NCBI GenBank assembly: GCA_011330835.1
Contig: DRPO01000499.1
Span: 1-9,272, forward strand
Length of the DNA: 9,272 bases
Direction of reading: 5' to 3'
From: Gammaproteobacteria bacterium
Lineage (GTDB): Bacteria > Pseudomonadota > Gammaproteobacteria > UWMA-0217
A model generated the notes under the pieces. That model was not told the origin of the DNA, searched no databases, and was given only the letters and a program-made list of their open reading frames with translations. This document shows positions 1 to 4,569 of the stretch, piece by piece. The translations under genes were made by a program, and so were the position numbers. Every line of letters starts with the position of its first letter. The stretch's first letter is position 1.

Positions 1-140
1 ACGGCGAAGCGGATTTCGCCGCTGTGCCGCTGTTCCGAGGCCTGGATGGCGGCTTCGATGCGGCTGAGCGTTTCTGGCGGGAAGCAGCGGCGCACCAGCC
101 ACGGGGGATAAAACAGGTGTTTGAGCGTTCTCGATAGCAT
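1..140 (-). CDS. second TPM-domain family protein, 5' part only
   Basis: This is the N-terminal 46 codons of a gene that runs off the left edge of the window. The start ATG is at 140-138, only 2 bp after the stop codon of the preceding TPM gene. The visible protein begins MLSRTLKHLFYPPWLVRR and reaches HSGEIRFA. An amphipathic start with no signal peptide, followed by an HSGEIRFAV-like strand, is typical of the short second TPM protein that often follows lemA and a secreted TPM protein. In such trios it is a predicted membrane-associated protein of unknown biochemical role. The family call rests on this short stretch plus gene order. The catalytic or binding part of the domain lies outside the window. 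Confidence 0.75.
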   Translation of the reverse strand, partial: MLSRTLKHLFYPPWLVRRCFPPETLSRIEAAIQASEQRHSGEIRFA

Positions 141-142
141 GG

Positions 143-1033
143 TTACCAGCCTCCGGAAGCGCCGCCGCCGCCAAATCCACCGCCACCGCCGGACCAGCCG
201 CCGCCTCCGCCCATGCCGCCCGGCCAGTTGCCGCCAAAACCGCCGCCAAAACCGCCGCCATAGCCGCCACGGTTGCCCGGAAAGCTGCTGCGACCTCCGG
301 CGCTGAAGATCAGTACGACGACGAACACGATAAAGGCGACCAGCAGGCTGGCGACCGTGGCGGCGGTCATCAGCCAGAAGCCGCCGCCGGCGATCGCCGC
401 GGCCAGGCCGGCGCCCGGCAGCCGACCGAACAGGGAGCGGGCGACGGGGCCGAAGAAGATGGCGAAAAAGAAGATGATGGGCAGAAAACCGTCGAGCCGG
501 TCGCCGCTTCGCCGACCTTGGCCGCGCCGGGGCGGCGGCAGTTGCTCGCCTTCGATCAGGCGCGCGAGTTGGTCGACGCCGGCGAGAATGCCTTGCGCGA
601 ACTCGCCTCGCCTGAAACGGGGCGCGATGATTTCCGAGATGATCCGCTTGGCGATGGCGTCGGGAATGGCGCCTTCGAGCCCGTAACCGACCTCGATGCG
701 CATGCGGCGGTCATCCTTGGCGACCAGCAGCAGAACGCCGTCGTCGATGGATTGGCGCCCCAGTTTCCACTGCTCGACGACGCGAATGGAATATTGCTCG
801 ATGGCTTCGGGCCGGGTCGTCGGCACGATCAGCACCTGAATCTGGCTTCCCCGCTCCTCCGCGAGCTGACGAATGCGCGTGTCGATCTGTTGTCGTTCCG
901 CGTCGCTCAGCGTGTGGGTCAGATCGACGACCGGCCCCGTGAGCGGAGGAACCGGTTGCGCATCGGCAACCTCATCCGCGCCCGAGCCGATGACCGGAAC
1001 CAGCCACAGCAACACCATGAGCAGGTAACGCAT
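143..1033 (-). CDS. secreted TPM-domain protein with glycine-rich C-terminal tail (YgcG-like)
   Basis: This is a 296-residue exported protein. Residues 1-19 form a signal peptide (MRYLLMVLLWLVPVIG). Residues about 36-160 form the TPM fold, with VVDLTHTLSDAERQQI at the start, VLIVPTT in the core strand, DDGVLLLVAKDDRRMRIEVGYGLEG and RFRRGEFAQGI. Hydrophobic segments follow at about 183-200 and 206-245. The tail from about 252 is almost pure Gly with Phe and Trp and ends SGGW, the usual ending of this family. I chose ATG 1033-1031 because AGGTGA lies 8 nt before it. A GTG at 1045 would add four residues but would overlap that ribosome binding site. The gene sits 33 bp after lemA and 2 bp before a second TPM gene, so the three are probably co-transcribed. 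TPM proteins have been linked to photosystem II repair in plants; the bacterial role is unclear and is probably at the inner membrane or periplasm. Confidence 0.88.
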   Translation of the reverse strand: MRYLLMVLLWLVPVIGSGADEVADAQPVPPLTGPVVDLTHTLSDAERQQIDTRIRQLAEERGSQIQVLIVPTTRPEAIEQYSIRVVEQWKLGRQSIDDGVLLLVAKDDRRMRIEVGYGLEGAIPDAIAKRIISEIIAPRFRRGEFAQGILAGVDQLARLIEGEQLPPPRRGQGRRSGDRLDGFLPIIFFFAIFFGPVARSLFGRLPGAGLAAAIAGGGFWLMTAATVASLLVAFIVFVVVLIFSAGGRSSFPGNRGGYGGGFGGGFGGNWPGGMGGGGGWSGGGGGFGGGGASGGW

Positions 1034-1066
1034 CGGCGTCTTCACCTGTCGGCGCTTTCCCCGGGC

Positions 1067-1678
1067 TCAGCGAGTCGCGGGCGCGGGCTGGCCGAAATCG
1101 ACTTGCGGCGGTTTGCTGATGGCGGCCTCGTTCTCCACGGTGAAAGAAGGTTTGGTCTTGTAGCCGAACAGCATCGCGGTCAGGTTGGTCGGAAACTTGC
1201 GGACGATCAGGTTGTATTCCCGCACCGCCTTGATATAGCGGTTTCGCGCCACCGCGATGCGATTCTCCGTGCCTTCGAGCTGCGCCTGCAAATCGCGAAA
1301 GACGCCATCCGCCTTGAGCTGGGGATAGTTCTCCGCCACCAGCAGCAACCGCGACAGCGCCGAGGTCATCTGTCCCTGCGCCTGCATGAAGCGGTTGAAC
1401 GCCTCCGGATTGTTGATCAGCTCGGGGGTGGCCTGCATCGCCCCGATGCGGGCGCGGGCGTTGGTGACCTCGGTCAATACGTCCTTCTCGTGGCTGGCGT
1501 AGCCCTTGACCGTATTGACCAGGTTCGGGATCAGATCGGCGCGCCGCTGGTACTGGTTCAGCACCTCGCTCCAGGCCGCCTTGATGGATTCATCGGTGGT
1601 TTGCAATGCGTTGTAGCCGCAACCCTGCAAGCTCAGCAGCGCCGCCAGCAACAGCAATCGGGACAGGGACTTGAACAT
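1067..1678 (-). CDS. lemA: LemA family lipoprotein
   Basis: This is a 203-residue LemA family protein. The N-terminus MFKSLSRLLLLAALLSLQGC is a lipoprotein signal peptide with a lipobox LQGC and the acceptor at Cys20, so the mature protein should be membrane-anchored and periplasmic. The rest is the helical LemA bundle: the conserved stretch around NQYQRRADLIPNLVNTVKGY (from about residue 41), then helices carrying VTNARARIGAM, LLLVAENYPQLKAD, EGTENRIAVARNRYIKAVREYN and the family's FPTNLTAMLFGYKTKPSF near the end. The start is well supported: GAGGAG lies 6 nt upstream of the ATG. It is first in an apparent lemA-TPM-TPM operon, a frequent bacterial arrangement. LemA function is not established; it is often associated with membrane proteases or the stress response. 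Confidence 0.93.
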   Translation of the reverse strand: MFKSLSRLLLLAALLSLQGCGYNALQTTDESIKAAWSEVLNQYQRRADLIPNLVNTVKGYASHEKDVLTEVTNARARIGAMQATPELINNPEAFNRFMQAQGQMTSALSRLLLVAENYPQLKADGVFRDLQAQLEGTENRIAVARNRYIKAVREYNLIVRKFPTNLTAMLFGYKTKPSFTVENEAAISKPPQVDFGQPAPATR

Positions 1679-1707
1679 GGTGACTCCTCAGGATCGTTAT
1701 TATCAGT

Positions 1708-1724
1708 CAAGAGTATACCTCTTG
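1708..1724. promoter_or_regulatory. inverted repeat upstream of lemA, possible operator or promoter region
   Basis: A perfect 6-bp inverted repeat, CAAGAG-TATAC-CTCTTG, lies 30 bp upstream of the lemA start. Read on the minus strand it contains TATACT (1717-1712), and GATAAT (1704-1699) follows closely; either could be a -10 element. I cannot find a good -35 hexamer at 16-18 bp for either, so the promoter assignment is weak. A repressor site overlapping the promoter is an inference only. Confidence 0.3.
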
Positions 1725-1779
1725 CGATCAAGAATGCCCCAGTCAGGGCGCGTAGCGCGTGCCTGATGGCGCGGTTTCT

Positions 1780-1843
1780 GGATCCCGGCTTTCGCCGGGA
1801 TGACAGCCTGGGAGTGCGGTCTTCCCGGCGGAGGCCGGGATCC
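1780..1843. repeat. paired palindromic repeat (REP/BIME-like)
   Basis: Two palindromes face each other. The first is TCCCGGC-TTTC-GCCGGGA (1783-1800). The second is TCCCGGC-GGAG-GCCGGGA (1823-1840). Each has a 7-bp perfect stem and a 4-nt loop. The outer arms GGATCCCGGC (1780-1789) and GCCGGGATCC (1834-1843) are exact reverse complements, and each unit carries a GTCAT/GTCTT edge toward the centre. This matches the widespread proteobacterial GTCATCCCGGCGAAAGCCGGGATCC type of dispersed repeat. It lies between lemA and the small membrane-protein gene. The 1725-1925 interval otherwise shows no gene that I can support. Confidence 0.75.
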
Positions 1844-1890
1844 GGTCACGAAGCTGACGGACCAAGAAAAGGATGAAGGAAGAACCAGAC

Positions 1891-1925
1891 CATTGCCGGC
1901 GGGATGCCTGCGCTCCCCAGGGGGC
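1891..1925 (+). repeat. short copy of the CCGGC/GCGCTCCC dispersed repeat
   Basis: The segment starting ATTGCCGGCGGGATGCC and continuing TGCGCTCCCC matches, in inverse orientation, the right half of the large palindrome at 7648-7714. It lacks an internal 8-bp piece (TGGGCTGG) and has one substitution and one inserted C. It ends right at the stop codon of the neighbouring minus-strand gene (1928-1926). Two related copies 5.8 kb apart on opposite strands point to a dispersed repeat family. Confidence 0.55.
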
Positions 1926-2330
1926 TCAGCCCTGCTCTCCGGCGTCTTTCATTTGCTCGTAGGAGGCTTTTCCGTAACGAAATTCGCGGACGCCGAGCAG
2001 CATGAGCACGACGGCAATCGCGCCGGTCGCCATAGCCGCCAGGCCGCTTCCGGAAAAACCGCCAACGAGGAAAACGAGGATCGAGACCAACCCAAAAAAG
2101 GCGCCCCGGCCATAATGATGGGACACGCGCGCAACCTGGAGCGCCTGCCTGACGGCGCTGCTCCGGATGGCTTCAACCTCGGCCCGCCAGGCCTCGTTCC
2201 GGCCTGAAGCGCCGCGGCGCCTGCCGAGCAGTGACTTGGCCATCGGCGCAACGATGCTGAAGACGATGCCGGCAAGCGCAACGCTGAGCCACCACGACAC
2301 CGACATTACCCATTGAGCTGTTTCCTGCAT
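1926..2330 (-). CDS. hypothetical membrane protein, three predicted transmembrane helices
   Basis: I do not recognise this 134-residue protein. It has a hydrophobic segment at about residues 12-33 (WWLSVALAGIVFSIVAPM), then a basic, helical loop (GRRRGASGRNEAWRAEVEAI), then two adjacent hydrophobic segments at about 76-92 and 95-113 separated by GGFSGSG. A polar C-terminus follows. The loop after helix 1 is rich in Arg, which suggests that it faces the cytoplasm. The start is supported by GAGG 7 nt upstream of the ATG. It is divergent from the DsrC/TusE-like gene and shares the intergenic region 2331-2554 with it. Codon use looks like that of its neighbours. It is probably a real gene because the start has a good ribosome binding site and the protein has coherent membrane topology. 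Confidence 0.7.
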   Translation of the reverse strand: MQETAQWVMSVSWWLSVALAGIVFSIVAPMAKSLLGRRRGASGRNEAWRAEVEAIRSSAVRQALQVARVSHHYGRGAFFGLVSILVFLVGGFSGSGLAAMATGAIAVVLMLLGVREFRYGKASYEQMKDAGEQG

Positions 2331-2446
2331 GATCGATCCTCAAGGCGATAATCAAAGATCCGCGAACACTACCGCATGAGGGTGGCAAATTCTGTGCGCT
2401 GGCCAGCGAAAAATACGTGCAATAACCTATATTCTGTATGGGATAG

Positions 2447-2475
2447 TTGTGGACGGATTATATATCTCCTATTAG
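2447..2475 (+). promoter_or_regulatory. possible sigma70-type promoter for the DsrC/TusE-like gene
   Basis: TTGTGG (2447-2452) and TATTAG (2470-2475) are separated by 17 bp inside the AT-rich part of the divergent intergenic region 2331-2554. Both hexamers match the consensus only partly (three and four of six positions). It is offered as the best plus-strand candidate, not a firm call. Confidence 0.25.
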
Positions 2476-2498
2476 ATAGAGGAGCGAACGATTTTTTT

Positions 2499-2527
2499 GC
2501 CCGGATCGGGCTGCGCCGGATCCGGGC
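2499..2527 (+). repeat. hairpin in the leader of the DsrC/TusE-like gene
   Basis: GCCCGGATC (2499-2507) and GATCCGGGC (2519-2527) are exact reverse complements around an 11-nt loop. A run of seven T precedes it. Because the T-run is 5' of the stem, it does not fit an intrinsic terminator for plus-strand transcription, and on the minus strand the run reads as A. It lies 14 bp before the ribosome binding site GAGGT (2542-2546). A role in mRNA stability or a leader control is possible but unproven. Confidence 0.45.
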
Positions 2528-2554
2528 TCAACCTGATAAATGAGGTAAGACCAC

Positions 2555-2872
2555 ATGGGACAACTGTTATTTCCAAACGCGCCACACGGATGGAGCAAAG
2601 ACGATGCGGAAAAAAAAGCCAGGGAGATGGGCGTCAGTCTGAATGATGAAGCCTGGGAGGTGATCCAGGGCCTGCAGGACTATTTCGCCACGCACGAATT
2701 CACCAATCGACGCGAACTCTGCGATGCGCTGGATGAAAAATTTCACCGGCTCGGCGGACTCAAGCGACTGTATCAGATCTTTCCTGGCGGCCCAGTAGCT
2801 CAAGGCGCATCGCTGGCTGGGTACGAGCCGCCCGCGGGCAGCATCGATCGTTCTTTCGGCAGCGTCTGCTGA
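2555..2872 (+). CDS. DsrC/TusE/DsvC-family sulfur-relay-related protein
   Basis: This 105-residue protein matches the DsrC/TusE fold in length and in its C-terminal half. It has the helical region SLNDEAWEVIQGLQDYFATHEF, then FTNRRELCDALDEKF, then the hallmark GGLKRLYQIFPGGPVAQGASLAG (about 67-89), then a flexible arm. In the family, the arm carries a conserved cysteine near the C-terminus that accepts sulfur, and DsrC proper has a second one in the QGC-x-x-AG position. Here that second position is Ala85. The only cysteines are Cys56, within the fold, and Cys105, the very last residue after SFGSV. So it may act in sulfur transfer (for example tRNA thiolation or sulfur oxidation) or be a regulatory paralogue. 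GAGGT lies 8 nt before the ATG, which supports the start. No tus or dsr partner genes are nearby. Confidence 0.82.
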   Translation: MGQLLFPNAPHGWSKDDAEKKAREMGVSLNDEAWEVIQGLQDYFATHEFTNRRELCDALDEKFHRLGGLKRLYQIFPGGPVAQGASLAGYEPPAGSIDRSFGSVC

Positions 2873-2883
2873 CGATTTTCCAG

Positions 2884-2924
2884 GCGCTCCCGCGATGAGG
2901 CGCGTCGCGATGCGGGTTGAGCGC
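2884..2924. repeat. GC-rich imperfect hairpin after the DsrC/TusE-like gene
   Basis: GCGCTC (2884-2889) pairs with GAGCGC (2919-2924). Inside, CCGC pairs with GCGG with a 3-nt bulge, and an alternative inner CGCGA...TCGCG pairing is possible. It begins 12 bp after the stop codon. No T-run follows on either strand, so I do not call an intrinsic terminator. Confidence 0.35.
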
Positions 2925-2987
2925 TCCAAAGCCCCCACCCACGCTTGCGGCGGAGGATTGCGGTGGGCGCTTCACTCCGTCACCGAA

Positions 2988-3030
2988 CCCCGTCCGTCAT
3001 TCCCACTCAGCCCGGAATGACGGATTGGGG
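2988..3030. repeat. palindromic GTCATTCC-type repeat
   Basis: CCGTCATTCC (2994-3003) and GGAATGACGG (3014-3023) are perfect 10-bp arms around a 10-nt loop. The stem can be extended outward by CCCC (2988-2991) with GGGG (3027-3030) after a small mismatch. The GTCATTCC core is typical of dispersed repeats in proteobacteria. The rest of 2873-3067 holds no gene that I can support. Confidence 0.65.
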
Positions 3031-3067
3031 GCGGGAATTGATGCTTCCGCGACCAGGAATACCCCGT

Positions 3068-3205
3068 TCAGGCCTTCGCCCCGCATTTTCCGGCGCCGCA
3101 TTTGCCGTCTTTTTTCTTCACTTCCGCCTTGTTAGCGCCGCATTTCCCATCCTTCTTTGGGGGTTCGCGCGGCTTCTCCGGTGGTGGGAGGCGCGCTATC
3201 GGGGT
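3068..3205 (-). CDS. -1 frame C-terminal extension of the TPR-SPOR lipoprotein (GKCG-motif tail)
   Basis: The -1 frame at the end of the TPR-SPOR gene encodes 45 residues and stops at TGA 3070-3068. It begins TPIARLPPPEKPREPP, a Pro-rich linker. It then has a Lys-rich segment with DGKCGANK, a second DGKCG, and GKCGAKA at the end: three GKCG motifs, very few hydrophobics. The frame is open back to a stop at 3295-3293, yet between that stop and the first GKCG there is no ATG, GTG or TTG, so it has no start of its own. It would be made only by -1 shifting at 3211-3205, or would be continuous with the upstream gene if the T6 run were T7. GKCG-rich tails recall the EGKCG motifs of HvfA-type copper-linked peptides, whose cysteines are modified by DUF692-family enzymes. 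That is a resemblance only; no such enzyme is in the window. Confidence 0.5.
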   Translation of the reverse strand, partial: TPIARLPPPEKPREPPKKDGKCGANKAEVKKKDGKCGAGKCGAKA

Positions 3206-3211
3206 AAAAAA
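3167..3211 (-). promoter_or_regulatory. candidate -1 ribosomal frameshift site: slippery heptamer plus stem-loop
   Basis: Read on the minus strand, T TTT TTA (3211-3205) lies exactly in the zero frame as X XXY YYZ, within the codons AAT TTT TTA. It is two codons before the TAG stop (3198-3196). Eight nucleotides later, GCGCG (3196-3192) can pair with CGCGC (3171-3167), and inside it CTCC (3190-3187) with GGAG (3179-3176) around a 7-nt loop. Slippery heptamer, short spacer and stem-loop are the standard parts of a -1 frameshift signal. I see no internal Shine-Dalgarno sequence upstream of the heptamer. A homopolymer indel is the main alternative explanation. Confidence 0.45.
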
Positions 3212-4260
3212 TTGTGAATACTGGCGAAGTTGCGTATCCAGGGACGAGAGCCTGGGAAGGTTTTTCTCGCCTGAATCAGCGCGTTGCGCGCATCATCGAA
3301 GCTGGCGTAGTCGCCGGAAACGAGAATGTAGCGTGTAGCGCCGCCCGCGTTGATGGAAAAAATGGCGTTTTCCGATGTTTGCAGCTTGGCCGCGAGCGCT
3401 TCCAGCCGCTGACGATCGGGAGCTGAAGCGATTTGCACGGTGAAGTGTTCCGGATCCCTCGCGCTCACCCAGTCGCGGCCAAACACGCTGCCCCCGGAAG
3501 CGACCGGGAGCGCGCCCCCCGCCGATTTCATCAGTTGCGCCGCCTGGGCCGTTTCGCTGGCGGAGGGGAACCCGCTGCGCAGCTTGTCCACGTAGTCCGC
3601 GACGCCCAGCGGATTGCCCAGACGGTGTTCGATCCGGGCTCCGAGCAACAGGGTCTTGGCGGTGTGGGGGTAGTGATTGAGGAACTGTTCCAGCCAACTG
3701 TTGGCGGCCACCGGGTTGCCTTCCTCAAGCGACAGCCGGGCCATTTGATAGAGCGCCACGGGCTGGTCGGCCCTGAGCTCGATGGCCTGCTGGAAATAGT
3801 TTCTCGCCACGGCGCGGTCGCCGCTGCGCAGGGCGCAGAGCCCGGCGTTGGTCAGCGCGATTTCGGGGTGGGCGTTGCCGGGCAGGTTGGCCGCGCGATC
3901 GAATGACTCGAAAGCCTGCGCGTAGCGCTTCTGATGGCACTGGAAATTGGCGTGGTTGTTCAGCAGGCTGGCGGACGTGGGGTTGAGCGCGAGCGCCTTT
4001 TCGAAAGCGGTCGCCGCCAGGACGCCCTGTCCATTCTGTTGGTACAGCAACGCCAGCAGTTCCTGGGCCCGGGCGTTGCTCGGGTCGAGCGTGGCGGCGC
4101 GACGCGCCAGCGGCAGCGCGGCGATGGGATCGCCCTTTTTCATCTCGGCCAGCGCCTTGTCGTATTGCTGCCGGGCTTCGGCGCGAGCGTCGGCGTCCGG
4201 GCGGGTCTGGCCCGCGCAACCGGTCAGAAGGATCAGTACGGCGATGAATATCAGGCGCAT
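3196..4260 (-). CDS. TPR lipoprotein with C-terminal SPOR domain (PilF/PilW-like)
   Basis: This 354-residue protein starts MRLIFIAVLILLTGC, a lipoprotein signal peptide with the lipobox LTGC and acceptor Cys15. Residues about 28-235 are TPR-like helix pairs. They resemble the type IV pilus pilotin PilF/PilW, with LARRAATLDPSNARAQELLA, FEKALALNPTSASLLNNHANF, KRYAQAFESFDRA, ALTNAGLCALRSGD, YFQQAIELRADQPVAL and KTLLLGARIEHRLGN. A linker is followed by a SPOR domain at about 271-345 (HFTVQIASAPDRQRLEALAAKL, YILVSGDYASFDDARNAL), a fold that binds denuded peptidoglycan glycan. This suggests an outer-membrane-anchored, peptidoglycan-binding scaffold, perhaps for pilus secretin assembly or cell division. 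I chose ATG 4260 because it puts the signal peptide at the usual length; an upstream in-frame TTG at 4287 lacks a ribosome binding site. The usual rlmN/ispG pilW neighbours are absent. See the -1 frame tail. Confidence 0.82.
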   Translation of the reverse strand: MRLIFIAVLILLTGCAGQTRPDADARAEARQQYDKALAEMKKGDPIAALPLARRAATLDPSNARAQELLALLYQQNGQGVLAATAFEKALALNPTSASLLNNHANFQCHQKRYAQAFESFDRAANLPGNAHPEIALTNAGLCALRSGDRAVARNYFQQAIELRADQPVALYQMARLSLEEGNPVAANSWLEQFLNHYPHTAKTLLLGARIEHRLGNPLGVADYVDKLRSGFPSASETAQAAQLMKSAGGALPVASGGSVFGRDWVSARDPEHFTVQIASAPDRQRLEALAAKLQTSENAIFSINAGGATRYILVSGDYASFDDARNALIQARKTFPGSRPWIRNFASIHNFLPR

Positions 4261-4287
4261 GGCTGGTTTGCGGATCGAGGTGGACAA

Positions 4288-4347
4288 GTGGGCGGGATTT
4301 TCGTCTGTGACAGGTATATAGTAACTCTATACTCCAAATAGATACCA
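4288..4347. promoter_or_regulatory. short divergent promoter region
   Basis: This 60-87 bp gap separates the minus-strand TPR-SPOR gene from the plus-strand DUF465 operon. It is AT-rich compared with its surroundings and contains TATATAGT and CTATACT around 4315-4333, including a 5-bp inverted repeat TATAG-TAACT-CTATA. GTGACA (4306-4311) lies 15 bp before TATACT (4327-4332), a near-consensus -35 with a short spacer. Both genes probably have promoters here; the exact hexamers are uncertain. Confidence 0.35.
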
Positions 4348-4569
4348 ATGCGCCCCAAACGCATGTTTGAAAACGACGAAGAACGCATTCGCCAGACCAT
4401 CCACGAACTCAAGCTGGAGCATCGCGCGCTGGATGCGGCGGTGCGCAGCATGCAGGAGGGCGTATTCGTCGACCAGCTCCAGGTCAGGCGACTCAAGCGA
4501 CGCAAGCTGGAACTCAAGGACCGGATTCGTCGCTTGCAAAGCGAGCTGATCCCTGATCTGGACGCGTGA
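4348..4569 (+). CDS. DUF465 (YdcH-like) small coiled-coil protein
   Basis: This 73-residue, highly charged helical protein matches the DUF465/YdcH pattern: IHELKLEHRALDAAVRSM, then a short turn, then LQVRRLKRRKLELKDRIRRLQ (about residues 44-64). This family forms a short antiparallel coiled coil; its function is unknown. It has no signal peptide and should be cytoplasmic. The ATG at 4348 is used here; a second ATG five codons on is equally possible because neither has a clear ribosome binding site. Its stop codon overlaps the GTG start of the next gene by 4 bp, so it heads a translationally coupled cluster with the glycosyltransferase-like gene and the YfaZ-like gene. Confidence 0.8.
   Translation: MRPKRMFENDEERIRQTIHELKLEHRALDAAVRSMQEGVFVDQLQVRRLKRRKLELKDRIRRLQSELIPDLDA

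Noticed and set aside
518..1876. A 452-codon open frame on the plus strand
   Set aside because: It lies antisense to the lemA and TPM genes, which have signal peptides, ribosome binding sites and family motifs. Long antisense frames are expected in GC-rich DNA.
3068..3150. The GKCG tail as an independent small gene
   Set aside because: No ATG, GTG or TTG exists in its frame between the upstream stop and the first GKCG motif; the only GTG is internal to the tail, and there is no signal peptide.
2917..3338. Several short plus-strand open frames
   Set aside because: They cross repeats and the antisense of the GKCG tail, and lack ribosome binding sites and recognisable motifs.
4261..4287. TTG start at 4287 for the TPR-SPOR gene
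   Set aside because: It would add nine residues before a well-formed lipoprotein signal peptide and lacks a ribosome binding site.
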